Origin: an uncultured Lachnospiraceae bacterium
GTDB lineage: Bacteria > Bacillota > Clostridia > Lachnospirales > Lachnospiraceae
NCBI GenBank assembly: GCA_958444395.1
Contig: CAUCOL010000071.1
Location: forward strand, 1-8,214
Direction: 5' to 3'
Length of the DNA stretch: 8,214 bases
Shown: in pieces, positions 1 to 5,997 of the stretch
Layout: every line of letters begins with the position of its first letter
Position numbering within the stretch: the stretch's first letter is position 1
Made by a program: the position numbers and the translations under genes
Notes under the pieces: generated by a model
Databases searched by the model: none
The model's input: the letters and a program-made list of their open reading frames with translations, nothing else
What the model was told of the DNA's origin: nothing

Positions 1-21
1 GTTCGAACCCCTGGAGGCGCA
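1..21 (+). tRNA. tRNA gene, 3' tail only (probably a second tRNA-Lys copy)
   Basis: The first 21 bases are the T-loop, 3' half of the T-stem, 3' acceptor strand (GAGGCGC) and discriminator A of a tRNA gene cut by the left window edge. Bases 1-22 are identical to 1619-1640 of the complete tRNA-Lys(CTT) further right, so this is probably another copy of it; the anticodon lies outside the window and is not proven. No CCA is encoded. A terminator follows directly, which favours an intact gene over an att-site fragment. Confidence 0.75.
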
Positions 22-26
22 CTTGA

Positions 27-69
27 AAGTCCTCGTTTGACGGGTTTCCGTTGGGTAGGGGCTTTTTCT
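27..69 (+). terminator. Rho-independent terminator of the left tRNA
   Basis: An extended stem forms from AAGTCCT (27-33) with AGGGGCTT (57-64), and an inner stem TTTGACGG (36-43) with CCGTTGGG (48-55) that uses several G-U pairs around a GTTT loop. A run of T residues interrupted by one C follows (62-72). It sits just after the tRNA tail on the same strand. Confidence 0.7.
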
Positions 70-197
70 TTTTGTCCTGATTATACCCGTACATTCCCAG
101 TCAAATTCCCTGGGTGAGATGCAATTTTATCTTTTTTATAAACGTCAATCAAAATCTACGTTAAATGATGACGGAATCCATAAATGATGAAACAAAG

Positions 198-414
198 ACA
201 AAACAGATCCGACCATTTATCACATAGGATCAAGGTGTCAAAAGTCCTTTTTATGACGGAGATATTTTTTGAAGATTTGCGCTACAATATCTTGATGCGA
301 TGCGGCGCATCGTTGATAAATATTGTGGTCAAAAATTCAGAAAAATAGCCCGTCAGGGAAATTCGGACCTTTTGACACTTTAATCCATATAGATAAAAAA
401 TCAAATCCGTTTGT
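198..414 (-). repeat. Long imperfect palindrome (~217 bp), MITE-like element or structured RNA
   Basis: The 417-nt spacer 68-484 has no convincing gene and is dominated by this hairpin centred near 306. Matching arm blocks from outside in: ACAAAAC (198-204) with GTTTGT (409-414); ATTTATC (215-221) with GATAAA (392-397); GTGTCAAAAAGTCC (235-248) with GGACCTTTTGACAC (365-378); TGACGG (255-260) with CCGTCA (351-356); ACAATAT (285-291) with ATATTGT (321-327); and a perfect core CGATGCG-G-CGCATCG (299-313). In the outer arms, seven of ten substitutions become G-U pairs if the minus strand is transcribed, against one on the plus strand. That is the strand of the CAP gene, whose stop lies about 70 nt upstream. 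It could be a 3'-UTR structure, an independent small RNA or an old MITE. No clear target-site duplication was found. Confidence 0.8.
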
Positions 415-484
415 ATTTAGACAGTATATCCGAAGAAAGCACTGTCTTACCCCACGCATTCCCTTCGGTTCTTGGGACCGGGGA

Positions 485-1267
485 TCAGTCTGCGTCCTTC
501 ATCAGGATCAATGCCCAGTAATAATTCTTACCATCTTCGGAATGGTAATATCCCACACCAACTTTGGTATATTCTGCCGTCAGAATCTGCGCGCGGTGTC
601 CTGCAGACTTCATCCAGGAATTTACGACTTCTGCCGGTGTCTTCTGCCCCATCGCGATATTCTCACCAACCAGGGAGCTTTTAATATCTGCATCCGTCAA
701 TGCGCTGGAAAAATCTCTGCCATCCGGGCGGACATGAGAGAACTCAGTGACCAGTTCCTTTGCTCTCGTCTCTGCCGCTTTATTCAGTGCATCTGTGCCG
801 GACACTTCCGGCAGATTTTCCTTTGTTCTCTGTGCATTTACCAGCTTAAGCACCTCTGCTGCATACTTCTGAGCCTCCGTCTGCACGGTATACTTGTCGA
901 TCCGCAACGTCTTGGAATACTGTCCGGTCACGATCCGCATGCCGGATGTTTTATAGCTGCGTACTTTTACATAATAAACTTTATTTTTCTTTAGTTTCGT
1001 CAGTTTAAATGAGGTGGATCTAGTCGCCCCCGCCTGACTGTATCTGCCGCTCTTTGACCGAGCCACAAACACCTGATATCCGGTCGCTTTACTGACCTTC
1101 TGTATCTTGATCGTCGCTGTTGTCTTGGTTCTCTTCTGCAGAGAAACTACAGGCTTTGCTGCTGCCTCTGTTCTCGCAGGCACACTGCCCACCGATGTTA
1201 CAGCCAATGCAGCTGCCATTAGAATTCCCCAACCCGTCCGGATGATCATTCCTTTCCTGCTTCTCAT
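485..1267 (-). CDS. Secreted FnIII + CAP (SCP/PR-1) domain protein
   Basis: This encodes a 260-residue exported protein. The start is the ATG at 1267, because GGAGG lies 6 nt upstream; the frame extends 14 codons further without such a site. Residues 1-36 form a signal peptide (MRSRKGM basic start, hydrophobic core near 13-28, likely cleavage around TEA-AA). Residues ~38-122 are a fibronectin-III-like module (ATGYQVF, VYYVKVRSY). Residues ~134-256 are a CAP domain with its usual signatures: NAQR (144-147), FSHVRPDG with His178, GENIA with Glu202, and GHRAQIL with His224. CAP His/Glu residues form a cavity that binds metal or ligand in the family; bacterial members (YkwD-like) are secreted, often with unknown substrates. 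It stands alone on the minus strand, convergent with the left tRNA unit. No enzymatic role is claimed. Family assignment is firm, biological function unknown. Confidence 0.93.
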   Translation of the reverse strand: MRSRKGMIIRTGWGILMAAALAVTSVGSVPARTEAAAKPVVSLQKRTKTTATIKIQKVSKATGYQVFVARSKSGRYSQAGATRSTSFKLTKLKKNKVYYVKVRSYKTSGMRIVTGQYSKTLRIDKYTVQTEAQKYAAEVLKLVNAQRTKENLPEVSGTDALNKAAETRAKELVTEFSHVRPDGRDFSSALTDADIKSSLVGENIAMGQKTPAEVVNSWMKSAGHRAQILTAEYTKVGVGYYHSEDGKNYYWALILMKDAD

Positions 1268-1360
1268 GAAATGCCTCCATTTCTTTCTGTCACACGATTC
1301 GTTTGCCAAAACGACTGGCTTCGGTTTTCTTCTGTTGCAAGGTTTCCGAAACCGTTTTTC

Positions 1361-1369
1361 ATTGTAGCA
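1361..1369 (-). promoter_or_regulatory. Extended -10 promoter of the CAP gene
   Basis: On the minus strand TG-C-TACAAT gives a TGn-extended -10 with a 5/6 hexamer match. The expected -35 position holds only a T-run (TTTTTT, within 1382-1389). A TTGACA overlaps that area, but it is only 11 nt from the hexamer and cannot serve it. The predicted leader to the ATG at 1267 is roughly 85-90 nt and contains a short GGTTT/AAACC hairpin. Confidence 0.5.
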
Positions 1370-1409
1370 CGATTCTATGTCAAAAAAAAGTCCTTTCCTG
1401 TGGTTTTAT

Positions 1410-1426
1410 TTGTCAATAATTGACAA
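1410..1426. promoter_or_regulatory. Perfect 17-bp palindrome, candidate operator
   Basis: TTGTCAATAATTGACAA is a perfect inverted repeat, with two 8-bp arms around one central base. It lies about 45-60 bp upstream of the CAP -10 hexamer and 80 bp upstream of the tRNA-Lys -35. The half sites resemble those of redox or MarR-type repressors, but the spacing does not match a Rex box (TTGTGAA-N4-TTCACAA), so no regulator is named. Confidence 0.4.
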
Positions 1427-1506
1427 GTTTTCTACGAAATCGGCTCATCGACCGCAACGAACAACTCATAAAAATCTTTTCTTTTAAATTTTTTTCAAAA
1501 AAGGGG

Positions 1507-1535
1507 TTGCATTTTACAATTATATTTGGTAATAT
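1507..1535 (+). promoter_or_regulatory. tRNA-Lys promoter
   Basis: A -35 TTGCAT (1507-1512) and a -10 TAATAT (1530-1535) are separated by exactly 17 bp. Transcription would start near 1542, about 25 nt before the mature tRNA 5' end. The preceding AT-rich stretch 1427-1506 shows nothing else recognisable. Confidence 0.75.
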
Positions 1536-1566
1536 GAATAAGCTGTTTGACAGCGATTCAATATAT

Positions 1567-1639
1567 GCGCTTCTAGCTCAGTTGGCAGAGCACCTGACTC
1601 TTAATCAGGGTGTCCAGGGTTCGAACCCCTGGAGGCGCA
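1567..1639 (+). tRNA. tRNA-Lys (anticodon CTT)
   Basis: This is a complete 73-nt tRNA without encoded CCA. The acceptor stem GCGCTTC/GAGGCGC pairs over 7 bp with one G-U. The D-arm contains AGCTCAGTTGGCAGAGC. The anticodon stem CCTGA/TCAGG closes the loop CTCTTAA, giving anticodon CTT, which reads AAG (lysine). The T-arm CCAGG/CCTGG encloses the GTTCGAAC region. The discriminator is A at 1639. It has its own promoter and terminator, so it is a monocistronic tRNA unit. Confidence 0.97.
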
Positions 1640-1649
1640 CGCACAGAAG

Positions 1650-1676
1650 ACCGGATAGTTATCTATCCGGTTTTTT
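1650..1676 (+). terminator. Rho-independent terminator of tRNA-Lys
   Basis: A perfect 9-bp stem ACCGGATAG (1650-1658) / CTATCCGGT (1663-1671) closes a TTAT loop and runs straight into six T residues. It starts 11 nt after the mature tRNA end. The remaining spacer 1677-1792 shows nothing recognisable. Confidence 0.93.
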
Positions 1677-1792
1677 CTTATTATAATATAATTCCCATTC
1701 TGCAGATCCTTTACAGCGAAGGAATCTTTTCTGACCTTTCCGACCAATCTTCTTAAGTTTTTTTGACAATATCAGTTTTCCCTCTGTCAGCA

Positions 1793-1821
1793 TTGCGGCT
1801 ACAAACAGTTTGCGTTACAAT
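1793..1821 (+). promoter_or_regulatory. Candidate promoter 1 of the GH25 gene
   Basis: TTGCGG (1793-1798) and TACAAT (1816-1821) are spaced by 17 bp. The -10 matches 5/6 and the -35 is weak (3/6). Transcription would begin near 1828 and leave a leader of about 135 nt before the chosen start codon. Confidence 0.45.
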
Positions 1822-1825
1822 AGTT

Positions 1826-1854
1826 TTGACATATCTTGTCGTTATACTTTAACT
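1826..1854 (+). promoter_or_regulatory. Candidate promoter 2 of the GH25 gene
   Basis: A consensus -35 TTGACA (1826-1831) is followed 17 bp later by TTAACT (1849-1854), a poor -10. A better hexamer, TATACT (1843-1848), is only 11 bp away and cannot pair with this -35. The two candidate promoters overlap in tandem, and sequence alone does not decide between them. Confidence 0.4.
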
Positions 1855-1964
1855 ATATGATGCATGATAACCACTACGGCGAAAGTCCGGATCCTCCCTT
1901 CCCTTTCAGATATGGATGGATTTCCTTTCGTTGTGCTAATGATATTTTAGAAATGAGGATAACA

Positions 1965-3782
1965 TTGAGAAAAAATAAAACACTTTTATGTATGACCCTG
2001 ACAGCTTCCATGATCCTGTCATCTTTTTGTCTGCCTGCCACTGCTCCGGCCCGTGCACAGGCTGCTTCTAATGCAACGGCTTCGGACTCTGCAGCGTCTG
2101 CTTCATCGCAGGATGCCGTCTCTGACGCGGAGGATTCCGCACAGGATACCGCCCTGGAGGAGGAACTTCGCACAAACGATCCCGGATATTCCCGTCTGAG
2201 CAAACATGCCACGGCCATGTTTCAGCTGCCACAATCACAGCGCCTTTCCAAAAAAACGATGGAAGTACTGAACCCAACGACAGACGGTAAATATCTGACT
2301 GTCAGCCCATACACCGGTGCCACGTATACACATTCGGACGTTTTTAAGGGCATGAATCTGTATCACGGCATTGATGTCTCTTATTATCAGGGAAATATCG
2401 ACTGGCAGAAGGTAAAAGCGGATGGTATTGATTTTGCAATTATCCGCATGGGCTACCGCGGTTACTCTAACGGAACACTGGTCACTGACAGTAAATTTGC
2501 ACAGAATATGCAGAATGCGATTGCCGCCGGCATCCAGGTCGGTGTGTATTTCTTTACCGAAGCGGTAAATACGGCTGAGGCTGTGGAAGAAGCGGAATAT
2601 GTAGTAAATGCGATCGCACCATATAATGTCACGATGCCGGTAGCGATCGACTGGGAATTTAATGTATCTGGCGGCAATAAAGTCGGACGTAAGTATACTG
2701 CCGGACTGTCGAAGGCTGAATATACCGCAATCTGTTCTACCTTCTGCGATACTGTGAAATCGCATGGTTACACGCCGATGATCTATGCGAACAAAAGCGA
2801 TCTTTCCACCTATCTCGACGGAGCCGGCCTGGGACAAAATTATGAGATCTGGCTGGCACGCTACAATACAGAGACCGCCTATACAAATCCGTATTCCTTC
2901 TGGCAGTACTCTGCATCCTCTGCCTATAATACCGGTACAGTAGACGGTATCAACGGCGCTCTGGATCTGAACTTCTGGTATACGACCGGTACGATCGACA
3001 AACCAACGTTCACCCACGGAGCGAGTGCTTCTGCCGTGTCACCTTCTCCGACACCGACCGAGGAACCTGACAGTGTAAATAGTGTCAAGGGGTTTGCTTC
3101 TGACTGCGAATCCAAGAAGATCACCCTCTCATGGAATACCGTCAAAAATGCAACCGGCTATCAGATCTACCGCAAAGATGCCTACAATGGTTCCTACAAA
3201 AAGATCAAGACAATCACAGCCGGTGATACTGACAGCTGGACGAATACCGGTCTGGCAGCCAAGCATGAATATTATTATCGCATCCGTGCCTATATTAAGA
3301 CGTCAGACGGTAACATCTTCTCCAATTTTGTAAATCTGACAGCAGCCACGCACCCTTCCTATCAGGTCGCAGTAGCGAAGAAAAAACTCACCCTGATGAA
3401 AAAGCCGGCAAAAAAAGGTGCCAGGCTGATCACGGTGAAAAAGGGAACCTCCCTTGTATTCGACGGCCGCACATTTCTGAAAAATGGGCAGAAGTATCTG
3501 CATGTCCGCTATATCACGACATCCAGAACGTATAACGGCTATTTGCCAACCAACGCTTCCCTGAAATATTATGATCAGGGAACGACAACTGCCCATCTGA
3601 ATCTGCGCAAAAAGCCCGGAACAAATGGTGCCCTTCTGGTAAATATTCCAAAGAATACGCCGATCGCCCTGCTGGGTACCCGCTCTGTCAGCGGAACCAC
3701 CTGGTACAAAACAACCTATTCCGGCAAAAAAGGAAAGATCTACAACGGCTACGTTTCCGGCAACTACATCGAAGAAAACTAG
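1965..3782 (+). CDS. Secreted GH25 muramidase with FnIII and two SH3-like modules
   Basis: This predicts a 605-residue exported peptidoglycan hydrolase of the GH25 (Chalaropsis-type lysozyme) family, which cleaves MurNAc-GlcNAc bonds. The TTG at 1965 is chosen because GAGG lies 6 nt upstream and it yields a clean signal peptide (MRKNKTLL..., cleavage near ARAQA, 29-33). The in-frame ATG at 1953 overlaps that ribosome site and has none of its own. Residues 34-130 are an Ala/Ser/Asp-rich low-complexity region plus a spacer. GH25 spans ~133-342: GIDVSYYQG (Asp137), FAIIRMGYRG, VYFFTEA, AIDWEF (Asp229 and Glu231, the catalytic DxE), PMIYANKS, EIWLARYN, SFWQYS and LDLN. A Pro/Thr linker (359-368) leads to FnIII (~371-460, with ATGYQIYRK and YYYRIRAY). 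Two SH3-like wall-binding repeats follow (~465-535 and ~542-605). All catalytic positions are intact. A prophage endolysin is unlikely: there is a signal peptide and there are no phage genes nearby. The role is probably wall turnover. Confidence 0.93.
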   Translation: MRKNKTLLCMTLTASMILSSFCLPATAPARAQAASNATASDSAASASSQDAVSDAEDSAQDTALEEELRTNDPGYSRLSKHATAMFQLPQSQRLSKKTMEVLNPTTDGKYLTVSPYTGATYTHSDVFKGMNLYHGIDVSYYQGNIDWQKVKADGIDFAIIRMGYRGYSNGTLVTDSKFAQNMQNAIAAGIQVGVYFFTEAVNTAEAVEEAEYVVNAIAPYNVTMPVAIDWEFNVSGGNKVGRKYTAGLSKAEYTAICSTFCDTVKSHGYTPMIYANKSDLSTYLDGAGLGQNYEIWLARYNTETAYTNPYSFWQYSASSAYNTGTVDGINGALDLNFWYTTGTIDKPTFTHGASASAVSPSPTPTEEPDSVNSVKGFASDCESKKITLSWNTVKNATGYQIYRKDAYNGSYKKIKTITAGDTDSWTNTGLAAKHEYYYRIRAYIKTSDGNIFSNFVNLTAATHPSYQVAVAKKKLTLMKKPAKKGARLITVKKGTSLVFDGRTFLKNGQKYLHVRYITTSRTYNGYLPTNASLKYYDQGTTTAHLNLRKKPGTNGALLVNIPKNTPIALLGTRSVSGTTWYKTTYSGKKGKIYNGYVSGNYIEEN

Positions 3783-4137
3783 CCAACCGCTTTCCCCACC
3801 CGTGTCATGTATATATATGCCATTCCTTTTGGGCATCCGCATATAGAAGTCTGACAAAGATTGTTGCATACTATATTACATTGTCTACAAAATAATGGAT
3901 GAAAAATTGTCGCAGGGTATTAGTCTTTCCCAGATCAGTCCCGGCTCGCCGGATGACGATGAATACGTGCGAAGAGTGTGTCTGAACCCCTTTGCAGGTA
4001 AGTAACAGTCAAACTTTAACAGCACACTTTCGTTACTTGCGCTAACGCAACAATCTTCCTTAGACTTCTTTGGGCGGATGCCCGAAAGGATTGGCTCGAT
4101 AGATTTCGTCCAGGTGGGGCGGTCTGTTGGCTAGTTT
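3776..4137. repeat. Large inverted-repeat element (~92-bp arms) spanning a convergent gene junction
   Basis: The left arm 3776-3867 and right arm 4047-4137 are inverted copies with the same block order: AAACTAGCCAAC (outer 12 bp, identical), CCCCACC, GCCA, a 10-bp identical GGGCATCCGC, GAAGTCT, and AAGATTGTTGC less its first base at the inner end. Between CCCCACC and GCCA the arms differ (18 versus 17 nt). The outer blocks contain the TAG stops of both neighbours: GH25 (3780-3782) and the anti-sigma gene (4131-4133), both ending ...Asn-TAG. The ~180-bp centre holds a short ORF and further stems. The structure suggests a MITE-like insertion or an inverted duplication. It could also act as a two-way transcript-end structure, although no T-run is present. 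No target duplication was found. Confidence 0.8.
3895..4005 (+). CDS. Hypothetical 36-residue ORF inside the inverted-repeat element
   Basis: The frame runs from ATG 3895 to TAA 4003-4005. The product starts MDEKLSQGISLSQISPGS, continues with an acidic PDDDEY segment and ends VRRVCLNPFAGK, with a single cysteine. There is no Shine-Dalgarno site before the ATG. The frame is open leftward to 3847 with a hydrophobic stretch (ILYYIVYKI), so a non-ATG start or a gene remnant is possible. I recognise no family. It may be the relic of a coding element, a small peptide, or chance. Confidence 0.25.
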   Translation: MDEKLSQGISLSQISPGSPDDDEYVRRVCLNPFAGK

Positions 4138-5474
4138 GTTTTTATGGTGATGGAGTTTTGGAGGGTTCCACGGTTGGAGCGATAATTTTTCAGGGTGTAT
4201 TTGCGGACGTAGAGGGTGATCTGATCCAGATCTTCGTCCGCAGCGATACAGAGCAGGTGGCTATTTGTGTTATCGCTTTCAAACTGTGCCGCACTTGTCG
4301 CTTCCATCAGCTTGTATTCTTTGCCATCATGATAGGCAACCGGCTGATAGAGTTCTCCATTTCCGTTTTCATCAAGGTATTCCTGCTCAGCCGGTTCTAT
4401 GACTGACCCTTTGCTGTTTGTATCCGCGCATATATCGTACTGTATATACCAGAACACCCCATTAAAGGTCATAGTACGCACTGCGAAATGCTGCGCCGCA
4501 CCATGCAGGTTAAATGCAAGATCCTGATTGACAGTGATTTCTTTTTCTTCGTAGACTTTCTTAATCTGAATGCTTGTTGTGTCAGAGACTGCTGCGTCAT
4601 CTGACTCACTCCACGCTTCCATATCCAATGCCAGTGTCAGCGTATGCTCGGTCAGTTCTTTGGCATCTGTCACAGAAGCATCCTGCAGGATGTCTTCACC
4701 AATACCATACATGATGATGTATTCATCCTGACCTTCGCTGTGAAGCACGGTAGATGGCACCAGATAGTCAAATTCTTTTCCATCTCTCCATGTACCCTGC
4801 AGCCCGGTCGTAGACAGCTTCTGCATCATATCGGAGCCACCTGCCTCCGCAGAAGATCCGCTCTCTTTTGACCCAGCAGATGTATCGTCCTCTGCCTTTA
4901 CCTTCAAAAGGATGGAACGATTTGTGACAGCAATTTCCTGCACATTGATCTGTGTAGAACCATTTCGGACTACCCAGTCAGTTGTCTGGCTGTATTTTCC
5001 CATGTTTTTCTCATAGTTCATCGTCATATGCTGCATTACATAGGTAAGATATTTTGCAATGTGGCTGTAGACTTTCCCGCTTTGTGCTATTCCGGCGATC
5101 ACGACCAGCAGGATCACAGCGGCAGCTGCCAGTTTTCTTCTGCCATGCCCTGACCACCAGGAAGCACTCCGTGTCATTTCTTTCTCTCCGGTAGTCTCTG
5201 CTGCACCTGTTGCCTTCTGCATGACTTTTTTCTCTCCGGCAGTCTCCGCTGTGCTTGCAGCTTTCTGCACCGCTTTTTTTTCTCCGTACTGTCCTGCTGT
5301 CACGATTGCGGCAAATCCCTCCTTCACATCCGGCCACAGCCCTTCCTTTGTCTCTTGGTCGAATGTATGCCCTGTCTTCTCGCATTCTATTTTTGCGAGT
5401 AATTGCTTTCGAAAAACATCCTCACTGCTAAAGCAGATCCTATTCATTGCATGAACACATGTATTATTCTTCAT
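4131..5474 (-). CDS. Membrane anti-sigma factor, DUF4179-like
   Basis: The predicted 447-residue single-pass membrane protein is encoded immediately after an ECF sigma factor and overlaps it by 11 nt, so translation is probably coupled. The ATG at 5474 is chosen because GGAGGTG ends 7 nt upstream; a TTG two codons earlier lies too close to that site. Residues 1-60 are the cytoplasmic N-terminus, the presumed sigma-binding part. Residues 64-105 are a 16-residue tandem repeat (GEKKAVQKAASTAETA, GEKKVMQKATGAAETT, GEKEMTRSAS). A transmembrane helix follows at ~114-131 (LAAAAVILLVVIAGIA) after the basic RRK. Residues ~135-447 are predicted extracytoplasmic; their start (NYEKNMGKY..., INVQEIAVTNRSILL) is typical of DUF4179 proteins found beside ECF sigmas. 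The family name is from recall of pattern and gene order, not a search. Its stop codon lies in the right arm of the inverted-repeat element. Signal and release mechanism are unknown. Confidence 0.8.
   Translation of the reverse strand: MKNNTCVHAMNRICFSSEDVFRKQLLAKIECEKTGHTFDQETKEGLWPDVKEGFAAIVTAGQYGEKKAVQKAASTAETAGEKKVMQKATGAAETTGEKEMTRSASWWSGHGRRKLAAAAVILLVVIAGIAQSGKVYSHIAKYLTYVMQHMTMNYEKNMGKYSQTTDWVVRNGSTQINVQEIAVTNRSILLKVKAEDDTSAGSKESGSSAEAGGSDMMQKLSTTGLQGTWRDGKEFDYLVPSTVLHSEGQDEYIIMYGIGEDILQDASVTDAKELTEHTLTLALDMEAWSESDDAAVSDTTSIQIKKVYEEKEITVNQDLAFNLHGAAQHFAVRTMTFNGVFWYIQYDICADTNSKGSVIEPAEQEYLDENGNGELYQPVAYHDGKEYKLMEATSAAQFESDNTNSHLLCIAADEDLDQITLYVRKYTLKNYRSNRGTLQNSITIKTN
5182..5290 (-). 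repeat. 48-bp in-frame tandem repeat in the anti-sigma gene
   Basis: The block beginning TTCTCTCCGG recurs with a 48-bp period (5182, 5230), with a partial third copy (CTCCG at 5282). It encodes 16-residue units of Lys/Glu/Ala/Thr character between the N-terminal region and the membrane helix. Because the period is a multiple of three, copy changes would lengthen or shorten the juxtamembrane linker without breaking the frame. Confidence 0.8.
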
Positions 5475-5955
5475 AGTCAAACACCTCCTTCAGAATGACT
5501 TTTAAACGCTTACGACCACGTACCATCCGGGTCTTTACGGTGGACAATGGAATATCCAGCATCCCGGCGATCTCGTTCTGATCATACCCTTCAAAATAAT
5601 ACAGATAGATCACCGCCTTATACTTTTCATCCAGCGCAAGCACAGCCTCCATCACCATATTGTCCTCTGCATTGGTCTCGGCACTTTCCCCTTCGGCACT
5701 CTCCATGTAGTCCTGCCAGCTCACATCCTGGCGGGAACGCTTCTTTAACTGATTGATACTTCGATGGATCACTGCCCGCAGCAGCCAGGCTCGCTCATGC
5801 TCTTCGTTCTCAAACTCCACATTTCTCGTCAGTATGTATACAAATACATCCTGCACTACGTCTTCGGCATCCTCCACTGTTTTCAGATAGGTAAATGCAA
5901 GACGACAAAGCATCAATCGATACTCCGTTATCAAATGTTCCATTTTCTTCTCCAT
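5464..5955 (-). CDS. ECF-type RNA polymerase sigma factor
   Basis: This 163-residue sigma-70 family protein has only regions 2 and 4, as in the extracytoplasmic-function class. Sigma-2 lies at ~10-74 (AFTYLKTVEDAEDVVQDVF, then AWLLRAVIHRSINQLKK for -10 recognition and melting). An acidic linker follows (~75-98), then sigma-4 at ~99-152 with a helix-turn-helix (YDQNEIAGMLDIPLSTVKTR). The start at 5955 has AAGGA 5 nt upstream; an ATG four codons later also has GGAG at 6 nt, so either could be used. The length is normal for the family. The next gene overlaps its stop and is a membrane protein suited to hold it inactive. The signal-regulated target genes cannot be read from the window, apart from the likely self-regulation described at the upstream promoter. 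Confidence 0.95.
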   Translation of the reverse strand: MEKKMEHLITEYRLMLCRLAFTYLKTVEDAEDVVQDVFVYILTRNVEFENEEHERAWLLRAVIHRSINQLKKRSRQDVSWQDYMESAEGESAETNAEDNMVMEAVLALDEKYKAVIYLYYFEGYDQNEIAGMLDIPLSTVKTRMVRGRKRLKVILKEVFDYEE

Positions 5956-5997
5956 AATTTTCCTTCTTTCTATTACTGCTGTCGTCTGCGAAACAGA

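Noticed and set aside
419..447. AGACAGT/ACTGTCT hairpin downstream of the CAP gene as a terminator
   Set aside because: It has a 15-nt loop and no T-run on either strand.
323..994. Plus-strand open frame across the CAP gene
   Set aside because: It is antisense to a gene with a clear signal peptide and CAP motifs, and its Cys/Arg/His-rich translation resembles no family.
1268..1309. Fourteen extra N-terminal codons of the CAP gene
   Set aside because: They have no ribosome site, whereas GGAGG sits 6 nt before the ATG at 1267 and that start gives a normal signal peptide.
1860..1960. Riboswitch in the GH25 leader
   Set aside because: I saw no match to known conserved cores and no terminator or anti-terminator pair in this leader.
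1836..1964. Longer GH25 start (ATG 1836 or ATG 1953)
   Set aside because: The extra 43 residues are not signal-like, ATG 1836 overlaps candidate promoter sequence, and the GAGG before TTG 1965 fits better.
2235..3017. Long minus-strand frame inside GH25
   Set aside because: It is a shadow of a fully conserved catalytic domain on the other strand.
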